64,000 bases of DNA from Heliopora coerulea (GCA_030142905.1 JASJOG010000551.1:1-64000); one strand, 5' to 3'; positions 48,936-60,099 are shown, numbered from the stretch's first letter. Notes: generated by a model not told the origin, from the sequence alone. Numbers and translations: made by a program.

Positions 48936-50263
48936 ATTTTAACTCTTAGAACTACTGACATTTCAGGATTATCCTGAGTCTTAGGTGAGAGGATATCTGG
49001 TAAATAAAATACTAAATTTTTCAGTCCAAGTCTGCACACGATTACCTGGTCTCCATGATTACATTCTAGTGCCGACAGTTAGTGGAGGTCACGAGGTCGA
49101 CTTTCCGCTTAAAGGTTTGGTCAGTTTTTAACTCACTGATGCTGCTTAACTATTCGTTAGAAGATAGTCTGGTTACACTTGCCGGGGAATTGAACTTCAA
49201 AGAAGGCGACAAAATGATGTAGGGAACCAAAGAAAGTGGCAACAGCGTCCCTTCAAAACCAAAAGCCGAATATTCAGCTAAATTGGACAATGGAACTCCT
49301 TGTTGCACGATTACACAGCCCGTCAAGGCGTGTCTTGCAGATTATGCTTCAACCAGTAGTGCAAACAGTAATCTCAGTCTTTCACCAGGGTTGGATTGTT
49401 CTCGCTGTCTGATGGGCAGTGGCATTTCCGAACAAACCACGACACCACATCAAACAGCTGCATTGCTTTTATCCACGCGAAGAAGAGCAATGCAGCTGGC
49501 GTGTTCAAGATAAAGATGAAATGGAGAAGCACGACGTTTCACCGACAGCTTCCGAAGGCCGTTTCCCACAGATAGGGAGACGGATAGAGGAGTTCAGGTT
49601 GAGTGACAATGAAACATTGGCAGAATTAGAGAATGAACGTAGAGACCTACCTAAGTTCTTCACTTCACCTATTAATTCGAAACGGGATACGTCCAGTTCT
49701 CAGAGTCAACCATGAGCAAGCTAGTAGAACGAGTTTTGTGTTTTATGTATTTTGCAAAGCACCATAAGAATATTACCACATTATCTTTAAATATTTTCAA
49801 TTCAGATGCTGTTGTTTCCGACTACGTTGCATATCTAAGTAAGAGTAGGAAACTCAGGGCAACCACCATTTCGTCACATCTTAGCGTAGCAATTAATGTT
49901 ATCAAGTACAATATCGAGACGATGTTGTATCCCCGCAGAATGGCGTCAGGATAACTCATCGTAACTCATCGTAACTCATCGTAAGAAATCTTTCATAAGA
50001 TGTTTTCTTAAATAAAGCTTAAAATTATTTTAAAATTTGCTAAGGTTAATTTCAGATGGTAAGTTATTCCATATATTAACGATTCTATAAGAATAGGACC
50101 TCTGTCCTGTTTTTGTTTTAAATAATGGAATATTCGAATTCTGCGAACTTCTAGTCACTTGCCCACTTTCGTTGCCTCTAAAAATAAATTTATTACATAA
50201 ACATTCTGGATCCATACCCGTCATACACTTAAACGCCATAACAGCATCTCTGTAGTATATATT
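48807..50263. repeat. Tandem duplication, copy 1 (1457 bp)
   Basis: Matches the next 1457 bp without any difference I could see, including all predicted frames. It includes half of the telomere-like block, a unique segment with two overlapping frames, and the 3' end of LINE 4. It ends inside LINE 4 at AGTATATATT, where copy 2 starts again in the telomere-like repeat. Confidence 0.92.
49419..49954 (+). CDS. Two overlapping small ORFs, unknown (copy 1)
   Basis: A 98-codon frame (49419-49715) is charged and Ser/Glu-rich, starting with a His/Cys-containing stretch (HHIKQLHCFYPREEEQC). An 80-codon frame (49712-49954) begins at an ATG overlapping its stop as ATGA, so the two may be one protein split by a one-base shift. 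The second has DYVAYLSKSRKLRATTISSH, then VAINVIKYN, reminiscent of the helical core-binding domain of tyrosine recombinases. No catalytic domain follows; the LINE 4 tail starts right after. I do not assign a function. It is probably a truncated mobile-element gene. Confidence 0.3.
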
Positions 50264-51720
50264 ATGATTAGGGTTATGATTAGGGTTATGATTAAGGTTA
50301 TGATTAGGCCTATGATTAGGATTAGGATTAGAATTAGGATTGGAACCTTAACCCTAAACCTAACCCTAACGCTAACCATAACATCTAGGACAATTTTAAC
50401 TCTTAGAACTACTGACATTTCAGGATTATCCTGAGTCTTAGGTGAGAGGATATCTGGTAAATAAAATACTAAATTTTTCAGTCCAAGTCTGCACACGATT
50501 ACCTGGTCTCCATGATTACATTCTAGTGCCGACAGTTAGTGGAGGTCACGAGGTCGACTTTCCGCTTAAAGGTTTGGTCAGTTTTTAACTCACTGATGCT
50601 GCTTAACTATTCGTTAGAAGATAGTCTGGTTACACTTGCCGGGGAATTGAACTTCAAAGAAGGCGACAAAATGATGTAGGGAACCAAAGAAAGTGGCAAC
50701 AGCGTCCCTTCAAAACCAAAAGCCGAATATTCAGCTAAATTGGACAATGGAACTCCTTGTTGCACGATTACACAGCCCGTCAAGGCGTGTCTTGCAGATT
50801 ATGCTTCAACCAGTAGTGCAAACAGTAATCTCAGTCTTTCACCAGGGTTGGATTGTTCTCGCTGTCTGATGGGCAGTGGCATTTCCGAACAAACCACGAC
50901 ACCACATCAAACAGCTGCATTGCTTTTATCCACGCGAAGAAGAGCAATGCAGCTGGCGTGTTCAAGATAAAGATGAAATGGAGAAGCACGACGTTTCACC
51001 GACAGCTTCCGAAGGCCGTTTCCCACAGATAGGGAGACGGATAGAGGAGTTCAGGTTGAGTGACAATGAAACATTGGCAGAATTAGAGAATGAACGTAGA
51101 GACCTACCTAAGTTCTTCACTTCACCTATTAATTCGAAACGGGATACGTCCAGTTCTCAGAGTCAACCATGAGCAAGCTAGTAGAACGAGTTTTGTGTTT
51201 TATGTATTTTGCAAAGCACCATAAGAATATTACCACATTATCTTTAAATATTTTCAATTCAGATGCTGTTGTTTCCGACTACGTTGCATATCTAAGTAAG
51301 AGTAGGAAACTCAGGGCAACCACCATTTCGTCACATCTTAGCGTAGCAATTAATGTTATCAAGTACAATATCGAGACGATGTTGTATCCCCGCAGAATGG
51401 CGTCAGGATAACTCATCGTAACTCATCGTAACTCATCGTAAGAAATCTTTCATAAGATGTTTTCTTAAATAAAGCTTAAAATTATTTTAAAATTTGCTAA
51501 GGTTAATTTCAGATGGTAAGTTATTCCATATATTAACGATTCTATAAGAATAGGACCTCTGTCCTGTTTTTGTTTTAAATAATGGAATATTCGAATTCTG
51601 CGAACTTCTAGTCACTTGCCCACTTTCGTTGCCTCTAAAAATAAATTTATTACATAAACATTCTGGATCCATACCCGTCATACACTTAAACGCCATAACA
51701 GCATCTCTGTAGTATATATT
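50264..51720. repeat. Tandem duplication, copy 2 (1457 bp)
   Basis: Directly adjacent to copy 1 and in the same orientation. Its right end runs on into the remainder of LINE 4, so copy 2 holds the original junction on the right and copy 1 the original junction on the left. Confidence 0.92.
50876..51411 (+). CDS. Two overlapping small ORFs, unknown (copy 2)
   Basis: Identical at the protein level to the pair in copy 1 (50876-51172 and 51169-51411), because the whole segment is duplicated. Confidence 0.3.
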
Positions 51721-53017
51721 GGTTTTTACTGGCACTTTAGGTTCTCAAGCACTGGAGTGACGTGATCGTATTTCTTAGTGTTACTAACAATGTAGGCGGC
51801 AAAATTTTGAACATTTTGCAGTTTAATAATATTTGTATCAGTAGTATTAGACTATACCGAGGCACAATAGTACAATTTAGTAAAAACAAAAGCGTTTCTG
51901 ATTGTTATTCATAAATCTTCTTTTAAAACATGTTTTACACTACTTATCTGTCCTAATGCAGACATGCAAGAAGAAACAGTGTTTATAACATGATTATTAA
52001 AGGTTAAGTTTTTGTCGAAGGTCACACCAAGATCCTTAACAGATTGTGTTGGTGCAAGTTCTTTACCTAACAGCAAAAGATGGAATTGTGTGAATCTTTC
52101 TGTCATTTGTCTGCTGCCATATATGATTATATTATATATGATTTGGTCTTATTAACAAACCGGGTTTATTAACAAACGGTTGCCGAAACACCAGTCGTGG
52201 AATCTTAATAGATCTTCATTCACAGTAGCGACGGCTTTCTTGCAATCATGTACACCAAACGACATGTGCAATTTAGTATCATCAACATAACGTTCACATA
52301 GATTGTAAAAAGCAATGGCCCCAAAATACTTCCTTGCGGAATACCGCCGGTCAACGGCAACGCATCCGAAAGTGTAGAATTAATACGCACAACCTGATTC
52401 CTTTCAGACAAATAGCTAGTGAACCATCTAGGGGCTGATGTTGAAGCACCAATATTCTGCAGCTTATCTAAAAGGATGCTATGGTTGATTCTATCAAACG
52501 CATTACTCATGTCCAAAAGGACAACGGCAGTAATTTTCTCTTGATCAATTGCCCCCAAGATGGCATCGGTTGTGTGTATCAACGAAGTTTCGGTTGAGTG
52601 CCATTTCTTATTGCCACTCTGGTTTGTAGACAATCGCTTGTTTGACACTAAATATGGCATGAATTGATTTAGTGCAATTCGCTCACATACCTTGGACAAT
52701 ATGAGCAATAACTATATGGGGCGATTATTGTCCGGCTTTTCATGGTCACCTTGCTTTAAGGTTGGTGTTACCTCAGCTATTTTCCAAATTTTTGGAAAGT
52801 TACCATATATAAAAGAATAGTTAATAATAGTGGTTAGAGTAGGAAGGATTGACGATAAACAATTAACCAAGATTTTTGACAATCAGACACAAATCGTTTT
52901 GATAAGACGCAATCAATACAGGGATTCGGTCTTGTCAGTGAACCATAGATAATCAGGGCTAAATTCAACGAATTTACTCGACTTGCTGGCTGTAGGTGGT
53001 CAAATTTGTGTTTATTT

Positions 53018-53226
53018 GTGTTGATACAAGACCCGTTAACACTTGCGATTTTGTACGTTGCGATTGTCCTACTGGTGTATGCAATAAACCCATGGGAGTA
53101 TATGCATTAGAATATCCGCTTTTGATTTGCTCCAGTTCGCCTGTTCTCGTCGGTTTGACATATACTCTAAGATGTCAATCGCAAGGCACAAAATTGCAAG
53201 TGTAAACGGACCTACATTCTGATACA
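53018..53226. mobile_element. MITE of about 200 bp
   Basis: Imperfect terminal inverted repeats of about 45 bp. GATACAAGACCCGTTAACAC on the left answers a reverse-complemented GTCCGTTTACACTTGCAATT on the right; both continue into TTGCGATTG. The open frame across it is a by-product. Confidence 0.65.
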
Positions 53227-53419
53227 AGGTCCAATATCGTCGTTAACTTTATTACATTTTTAAGAATATACATAGAAACATTTCTCGAATGTGATTCGTT
53301 ACGGGCAGTGTAATTTCAATGTTCAGCCGTTGGATAAAGAATTTAACTTTGCCGTTATGCTTCATCCGCGATATTAAATTCTTTATCACACAGATGAACA
53401 TTGATCAACTGTTACTAGT

Positions 53420-53640
53420 ACCCCTTTAGCTGCTCATTACCACAAAATGTACTATCATTAACGCGAAAATACTCTCATTCATTTCATTGAATTGACACTC
53501 ATTTACGCTTTTGTCACTTTCACTTAAAATTTTTATACGGAAAGTAACATTCGTTAGCACAAATACTCAACCACATGGACGAAAGGGCCTTCAATAACGA
53601 CATTCTACTATACAGTAAAGAGAATAAAATTTCAATTACT
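53420..53640. repeat. Diverged solitary copy of the satellite foldback arm
   Basis: TGCTCATTACCACAAAATGT, ACTATCATTAACGC, CATTCTACTATACA and AATTTCAATTA follow the order of the left arm in the 710-bp units, at perhaps 70% identity. No second arm or exon-like block follows. Confidence 0.6.
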
Positions 53641-54277
53641 TAAGACATTTGTCCAGTCTGTTGCAGGGTCGATTTAAGGTTATATGGGATCTTAACATTT
53701 ATCTTTCAAACTGTTAACCAACCTTACTTTGCAGTAGTTTCTGGACACTCATCATCTTTCTCGTCCTAGACAAAAAAAATGTTTCCCGATCAAAGTTTAC
53801 AATACTGAAAGCTTTGATCGCGAAGCCATTATGGCAAAACACGCTCAGAAGAGATAAATTTCAAATGGGTAGCTTTAGGGTCTGTCTATGTGATCCCAGC
53901 TGATCAGGACATTACAGGTAACCAGGACGAGTATGTATTTAAGGATGTGGCTTTTATACTTGACAAAACGTGCTGACACGATGGTTTTATATAAAGAATA
54001 CTAATGAACATGGAATTTAATATCAAAATTGTCATCCTAATTAGTGTCAAACATTTTTATTTTGAAAGCTTCTCTTCGGCGCTTTTCAATCAACTCCGTA
54101 TTTAAAATACAAATAAATTAACCAATAACGGTACAAATGCAATCCTCAAGCGACCTTCAATTGTTTTGAAACTTTATCCAGGATCGTGGAAAACATATTT
54201 TAAGGTCCGAAGTGAACTGGTGGTAAATTGGAGATTGTCTCGTCATATTTGTTTTTTTTTTTTTTTTCGCCATGCAG
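53641..54277. other. No gene recognised
   Basis: Probably intergenic or intron upstream of the FN3 exon at 54278; the last 30 bases form a strong poly-T tract and acceptor CATGCAG. Confidence 0.4.
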
Positions 54278-54568
54278 TTTCTTCTGTTCCCCCTAGCAAT
54301 TTAAGTTGTGTCTCAGTTAATCCTTCCACAATTCACTGTACTTGGAACCCCCCAGTTAATTCAAGAAATGGCAAGATCACTGGATATACGATCAGGTACA
54401 AGACAACAAATCAAAGACATTCTCGCGATGAAGTTGGTGGCTACGTCCAGTCCCGGACTATTGGTGGCTTGCAAGCGTACACAACTTACGATATTGATGT
54501 TGGCGCGAAAACATGATTAGGACAAGGACTTTTTACGGACCCAGTCAAAGTGACTACCAAGGAAACTA
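54278..54568 (+). pseudogene. FN3 domain exon A, one in-frame stop
   Basis: 291 bp between a T-rich acceptor and GTGAGT, phase 1 at both ends, so a whole FN3 domain in one exon. VPPSNLSCVSVNPSTIHCTW (the conserved Trp), NGKITGYTIRYKT (Tyr) and GLQAYTTYDIDVGAKT (Tyr-corner) are in the right order. A TGA at 54514-54516 falls at the position after AKT, before LGQGLFTDPVKVTT, the last strand. FN3 domains are beta-sandwich adhesion modules. The stop makes this exon dead, or skipped, or it reflects a base error. Confidence 0.75.
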
Positions 54569-54964
54569 GTGAGTAATGAATGTATTTTGAACTCGTTCGG
54601 GGAATGAATCTAGTTCAATTGAAAGGAAACAAAAACACTCTTTTTGAATCTTTCTTGAAAAAGAGTTTGAGGCAGGCTGACAAGTATGCTTCTAATTCTT
54701 ATGCGTGTACGTATGTTGGCGTGGGTTTGTATGTTGTAGTTTGATTGTTATGGGTATGCATGCGTCTGCGTCTGTTTCATCATCTCTATCATTTCTACGT
54801 TTATGTCCTTGGAAACGTTTGGGGTTTCCGCACATTAGTAAACACTTACCAAAACCTTTTTAGTGGGGAGGGGGGACTCACTTTTGCATTTCATAGTAAT
54901 TAGGTGGGCTCAAAATCAGACATTCCGGGACCTTCCTAATGTGCACTAATTCTGAATTTTATAG

Positions 54965-55143
54965 GACCTTTTAAGTCTCCGTAGAACGTAACAGCAATAG
55001 TTGTAAATTCGACAATGATTTACATGAAGTGGCAGGCTCCTTCTATACCAATTGATACTAAATTGACTGGCTCTGTTGTCTACTACAGACGATATCTTAA
55101 AGATCAAGACTTTAAAGCACTGAACACTTGGGGAACTAAAATG
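54965..55143 (+). pseudogene. FN3 domain exon B1 (first half), one in-frame stop
   Basis: Acceptor TTTTATAG, donor ATG/GTGAGA, phase 1 to phase 0. PFKSP, then a TAG at 54982-54984 where a Gln codon would be expected, then NVTAIVVNSTMIYMKWQAPS and GSVVYYRRYLKD. A C-to-T change would explain the stop. The phase-0 exit matches exon B2. Confidence 0.75.
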
Positions 55144-55216
55144 GTGAGAATATTCTAAGAATTTCCTCAAAATATTTTTAGGACTAATATTAAAGTCTTA
55201 ACTTTGTGACAAGATC

Positions 55217-55259
55217 AATAATTGTCTCGTTAGGGTTGTCCTGTAACGAGACAATTATT
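55217..55259. repeat. Perfect 15-bp inverted repeat in the intron
   Basis: AATAATTGTCTCGTT and its exact reverse complement, 13 bases apart, between exons B1 and B2. It would form a stable RNA hairpin; its function is unknown. Confidence 0.8.
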
Positions 55260-55530
55260 AATTTGACTGGACAACCTCTCTGACAAGGTCAAGATAATGT
55301 AAATTACACTAAACATACCTGACTTTTGTTTGCTCCTTTTTGTAAAGGTGAGTTTGTTTCTTTTTGCAAAGGTAGTACAATTACAAAGCCTGTAAAATGT
55401 ATAGCCACTATATCCAAGTATTTTCCGTTCGTTCCATGATCTTCAATCATAAAGTAAATATTACTTACGGAATTCTGTATTTCTGTATATTGTCTTGAAG
55501 TGTTTAAATTACCATTGCAATACGTGCTAG

Positions 55531-55644
55531 GATATACTTCTAACCAAATTGGAGCCGGAAACAGATTATGAGCTTCGTGTAGCATTTCGATCGGCAAAAG
55601 GAAGTGGTAAAGTCACAGATGCTTTTTACCTTAAAACAAGACAG
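55531..55644 (+). pseudogene. FN3 domain exon B2 (second half)
   Basis: Acceptor GTGCTAG, entering in phase 0. LLTKLEPETDYELRVAFRSA followed by KGSGKVTDAFYLKTRQ completes the FN3 domain begun in B1 (LEPETDY is the Tyr-corner). The frame is intact here, but no phase-1 donor follows; it runs directly into the start of another FN3-like sequence. Confidence 0.7.
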
Positions 55645-55866
55645 TCGCCGCCACCTGCTCCCATTATGACGTTCAAAAACTATCTGCACCACAACTTGGT
55701 GTGCATTTATCATGGAAGAGCTCAGCTAGAGACATTTAGCAGTTTAGACTGAGATAGATTGGTGAAGTGAAACGAATAAACAATGCTACACTGTTGCGAA
55801 ATTTGCGTTACGTCGAGAAAAATTTCTCATGTTTAGTTACGTCGTATAATTATACAAACTTTGGTA
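55645..55866 (+). pseudogene. FN3-like sequence C, decayed
   Basis: SPPPAPIMTFKN, then after a frameshift SAPQLGVHLSWKSSARDI (the FN3 Trp strand), stops, then NATLLRNLRYVEKNFSCLVT and SYNYTNFG up to a possible donor GTATGT. Two stops and at least one shift make it non-coding today. Confidence 0.6.
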
Positions 55867-58521
55867 TGTAAATCTTAATGACAGTGCTACTGTATTTATT
55901 TCATGGAAGTAACACGCAACGTCAGATTAGCCAAGGACCGACTTTTACTTTCCCCATGTGTGTTCATCGGTGAAGGTAAACGTGATACAAAACATCAGTT
56001 GATGTTGGTAAAAAAGTCATAAGGGTGACGGAACTGCCGAAACTTAAAAGAGGAAATCGGGATTTTTTGAGCAAATGCCTTGTGGCATGTTTCTCATCTG
56101 GAAGTGAAACGCTCTAAACTTCAGGATCTCCTCTCTTAAATTTTTACAATTCCCTCAATTTCTGGCTATCCCCATTTAGTTCAACAGTGCCAACCCAGCA
56201 CTCTACTGAAAAATTATTGTCCGTGTTGGTGAAAGTTGATTGTCCAGGTTAGAGAAGTCTTGAGAAAGGTTTTTTGTAATGATTGTAGTGATTTACGTCG
56301 TCAGCAGAGGTCATCTTGGTCTCTGAACTTAGTGGTCAGCCCTCATCAACGTCTACCTTAAAACACAGTTCTGTATCACAATTCAGGGCCCCATCCAACA
56401 ATTTTACGTTTCTTTGCCAGATCATTAGCCAGAATCAACTTTTTAGCCAGATTTCCTCGCCGTTAGTCCGTGACTTTTAGTCCAATATATAGCCTATTTT
56501 TACAATACTTTACTGGTTGAATGCTTGTTTTAAAAAAGTAAAATTAGTACTGCAGTGTTGGCAGGCTACCATTTCGACAAATTCCCATCCCGGCATTTGT
56601 GCCAAATTAATTTCCCACGTAAACAAGGGTAAAAAGACTATAATGAAATAATTTAAACCGTAAAAACCTCACCGAAAAATTGTGAAAAATGCAAGGAAAT
56701 CACAAGCTGTTTACACTATGGCTGAACGTCATGAACAACAATCTTCTATTCCAGTCTTCGAAAGATGACTCAGTGTAAATTTTATAGGTAATTTACAAAA
56801 TTCATGTCCATTCTTTATTGGGATTAAGGTGGCTGACTACATTTTCTTCAAAGGCCCTATTTGACTTTTAAAAAATCAGGCATTACAATATTTCTTTAAA
56901 ATCTGCAAAGTTATTGCTCATAATTGAAGAAAACTATTGATTAAAAAAAGAAAGTCGTTAGTCACTGCTCTTTTAGGAATTAAATTATATTAAACGTCAA
57001 TTAAATTTCGTTTTACAACGTCATTTTGAAACGTAAATGTTGTCATAGCAACTGCTTAAACACACTGTTATTTAGTAGCATTCGGTTCCAAAAATATTTT
57101 CTACCTTAGACTACATCCTCTGATCTGTGCAGGGAATAGTTATTCACATTTCTGAAGGGTGAAACTTGTATTTTTCTATTTTACGAGGAACGGTGTTGAG
57201 GCACCTCAATGGAAACGGGGATTTGCGTCATGTCTTTAATATCCCGTCACAAAACCCATTTTGTAAATAGTAGATATAAGTTCAAACTCGGTCAATGGAG
57301 ATAAATCTACAGAACCTGTAAAGTGTTAAATATTTGATATCGATATTGATGTTAAATGTTAAATATTAATTCTCGTCAAAAGAGCTAGGTGGATAAACCC
57401 AACTGAAACGGTAACAAAGGGTTTCACACTCAAGAACGTTCAAGGCGATTGTCAGTGAATATTTCTGAGTAACCGTTTTAGCTCGTTTAACCATTTCACT
57501 CAATATATCTGTATACATGCATGTGCGTATCGTATGTGTATGTGCATTTATGCGTAACTTTTGTATGTATATGTGTAAGTATATAAAACGATGTTCATTT
57601 GAATATTATATTTCGGGAGCCCGTCCCATTATCGAGGAACCTGTTTACAAGATTTAACTCAGGCAACCGATCAGGGTTTTTTTGACCCCTCGTTGGTCCT
57701 CCGTGATTTCGTTCTCAAAAAATTGACAAATGAAGTGGCCAAGCACAAGTTTAATTTCGTTAGTGGTAACAAAAAAAATGACCAAACAAGCAAGCAAATA
57801 GAGCCTTCGTCTCTGTTCCTCTTTCTTATCCTCTTCAAAGGGACAGTGAGTTCACCGGAGCAGTCTGCCCAATTCCATCCACACCGGTTCACCCACACGT
57901 CGAGATTCATTACTTTTTGCTACATAATTGCATGTGCATGTGGGACCTCTCTCTTTTCAGTGACGGTATCATGCAGGTTTGCATTCTGAGTGGATTTCTC
58001 GGCGCATGTTTATGTTTGTTCGTATGTGAAAATGATATATCTGCGTACATATTCAGTCTTCATCGCGATGTTTAAACCGATGTTTGGCTGCCGGGAGGAA
58101 TTGTGGAGGGCTGTGTCTCCCTATTTGGTCTCCTAATAAGCCAGCACGTCCAAAAGTTGTACAAACATCACAATCAAACCGGGACCTGGTATACACCGCA
58201 CTGCTATAATTCACATATCTGTCTATCTGTGTATGTAGTTTTGAGAACTCTGTGCAGACAAGTACACTAGCATTAATATGTATATCTATGTATCTGTGTA
58301 TTTTTATTTTAGCATTCGTAAGTGAAAGTGCATGGTAATGTGTATGTGTGTATGTCATTGGTCCACGATGCGTTCACTCTTTGTAGCTCAACTAGTTGTT
58401 CATTCATCTGATAAGATTTATTTAGATCATCTGATGCAAACAATGTGACGTGGTGTGTACAGGCTGACGGTGCTAGTCAGTTAAAGTGAATTTTTATAGA
58501 GTTTCACTTATTCTATTACAG
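55867..58521. other. Intron or intergenic; PLE terminal piece at 56225-56330
   Basis: No FN3 half-exon that would pair with 58522 is visible. At about 56225-56330, GATTGTCCAGGTTAGAGAAG and following bases match the ends of the inverted repeat at 42.8-43.4 kb at reduced identity. Around 57500-57590 and 58190-58350 there are GTATGTGTATG-type low-complexity runs. Confidence 0.45.
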
Positions 58522-58906
58522 CATAATTTGTGGCACCTTATCAAATTATCCGTGAGAAATCCCGGAGGATGGTCCGTAGAGCGACTATTGTGGGTTGAAA
58601 TGGACGCTTCAAAGCCGACTGGTGCGCCAAGGAACCTCAAAATCGAGTCTCCTTCCTCTACTTCGCTGAAACTTTCATGGAGTTTACCCAGCAAGTGGGA
58701 ACGAAATGCCGAGATCATTGGATATAAAGTCAAATATCGGCGTGCGCAGGCAACTGGAGGGAGTGAAGTAAAAGATTTTGGTAAGGAAACAAAATTACAA
58801 GTTCGTGGTTTAGATAAGTTTACGACGTACAAATTTTGGGTTCAAACAAAAACCGCGGCTGGAAAAGGACCAGCAGCTGTTATCCAGGGAACGACCAAGG
58901 AAGATG
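58522..58906 (+). CDS. FN3 exon D: end of one FN3 and a complete second FN3
   Basis: 385 bp, acceptor TTCTATTACAG, donor AAGATG/GTAAGA, phase 0 to phase 1. The first 28 residues (LIKLSVRNPGGWS, then WVEMDASKPTGAPRNL) are the last strands of a preceding FN3 whose first half is not visible to the left. Then a full FN3: SSTSLKLSWSLPSKW (Trp), EIIGYKVKYRRAQ (Tyr), LDKFTTYKFWVQTKTAAGKG (Tyr-corner). The phase-0 entry fits an intron in mid-domain, as between B1 and B2. No stop or shift: this exon looks functional. The parent is a multi-FN3 extracellular protein, probably a receptor or adhesion molecule. Confidence 0.85.
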
Positions 58907-59085
58907 GTAAGATCAACAAAATGTTGTTGTAAATCTGGTTCGATTTCATATCAAAAACCATTGCAGATTTTTGTCAGAAATTGTGCTCTTTTTCTCTATC
59001 CTTGTTATCTTTTATGTAGATTAAAGTATCAAATTATCGAGCTGCTAGTGCATATTGACACTCTTTGAGATTACTGTTGTTTCAG

Positions 59086-59394
59086 TACCCAGTACGCCAC
59101 CAATTGTTATTGAAGCTAAAGGGATGGGCCGCAAAGATGTACTGCTGAAATTCGTCGCCCCTTCGATACCCAATGGTCGAATTATTGGTTACAAGGCAAA
59201 CATTTACCTTGATGATCCTGATATTGGAGTTGGAATGTGGAAATCCGAAGTACCAGATGAAAATGGCAACGAGATGTATATAGGCGAACTTCTTGATCAA
59301 AACAATCTTTACTGGCTTAAAGTTGCTGCAAAAACTGTCGCTGGGTTTGGTACTTATTCCCGCGCTGTTAGGGCTGAAATTTTAACTTACGGTC
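59086..59394 (+). CDS. FN3 exon E
   Basis: 309 bp, acceptor TGTTGTTTCAG, donor GGTC/GTAAGT, phase 1 at both ends. It follows exon D in phase (Val codon across the junction). VPSTPPIVIEAKGMGRKDVL opens strand A-B, then APSIPNGRIIGYKANIYLDD, and LLDQNNLYWLKVAAKTVAGF gives strand F. The conserved Trp of strand B is replaced (LLKFVAP). The frame is intact. The domain is about 103 residues, slightly longer than the usual 90-100. Confidence 0.85.
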
Positions 59395-59822
59395 GTAAGT
59401 TAGAGCTAGCTGTGATAATAATTAATAATAATAATAATTATAATGATTATATTAATGATAAAAATAGTAATAACAGTAATTGTTATGCTAACAAAGACGG
59501 CGATCTTGATAGTCTATCTTGTAATGTTGAAAATGGCTGCTATTTCTTATGATCTTGAAGCTTCAACGGTGTCAACGCTAATCATCTTCTGAGTCAAGTT
59601 CAGAGTATCCGTCATATTTGACCCATAAAGAGTCTTCATCAGTTCGTTCGTTCGTTGTTCTTAATATTGCTTGTTGGTTTAAAGCCTATTGGTCTGTGGC
59701 CTGTTCACGGCGTAAATCCGTCTTTTGTACGATGCTTGTCGTACATTATTGCTGTGATCAGTTGAGTAGTTGTTTTTGGCAGTTAGTGACCCCTTTCCGA
59801 GTTCCTCCGCTTGTCATTCTAG

Positions 59823-59926
59823 TTCCATTACCTGTGCTTAAATTGATCGCCAGTTCAACCACGTCTGAAAAAGTTAAATTAACCTGGGATGTTTCTGTGT
59901 CAGTAGCTGCTGTTGATTATTATGAG
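59823..59926 (+). CDS. FN3 exon F (first half of a domain)
   Basis: 104 bp, acceptor TTGTCATTCTAG, donor TATGAG/GTAAGT, phase 1 to phase 0. VPLPVLKLIASSTTSEKVKL then TWDVSVSVAAVDYYE: strands A to C with the conserved Trp and Tyr. It exits in phase 0 like B1, so a second-half exon should follow. I could not find it before 64000, so the gene probably continues beyond the window. Confidence 0.8.
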
Positions 59927-60099
59927 GTAAGTTACTTGAAGTTTTTCACTATACGTGAGAGATTTTTACGAACGGTGAAACGTTCATAGGTCCGGGATTT
60001 GAACTGCTAACCTCGTCTATCGAATCATAACAAATATATAATTCATTAATAATTCATGGTAAAAATGCAAAGGAAAATTATAATCGTGTCATATCTTTA

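Larger units (their letters stand above)
49955..52900 (-). mobile_element. LINE 4: 5'-truncated retrotransposon, interrupted by the tandem duplication
   Basis: Minus strand from about 52900. RT blocks ILSKVCERIALNQFMPYL, VVLLDMSNAFDRINHS, GGIPQGSILGPLLFTIYVN and, in another frame, the catalytic YVDDTKLHMS lie at 52220-52708. VKDLGVTFDKNLTFNNH follows at about 52000 and YSYRIVNIWNNLPSEIN closes ORF2. The 3' tail after AATAAAGC is three copies of TTACGATGAG (in minus sense), which is a CR1/L2-like feature. The last part of the element is present twice because of the duplication: 49955-50263 and 51412-51735. Confidence 0.85.

Noticed and set aside
48662..49039. Frames of 125 and 78 codons rich in Ile/Leu/Arg
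   Set aside because: They are translations of telomere-like repeats.
52996..53205. 69-codon Cys-rich frame
   Set aside because: It lies exactly within the inverted repeats of a MITE, so the Cys pattern is a by-product.
58053..58358. Minus-strand 101-codon frame rich in His/Thr/Tyr
   Set aside because: Composition follows GTAT/ATAC low-complexity sequence; no domain.
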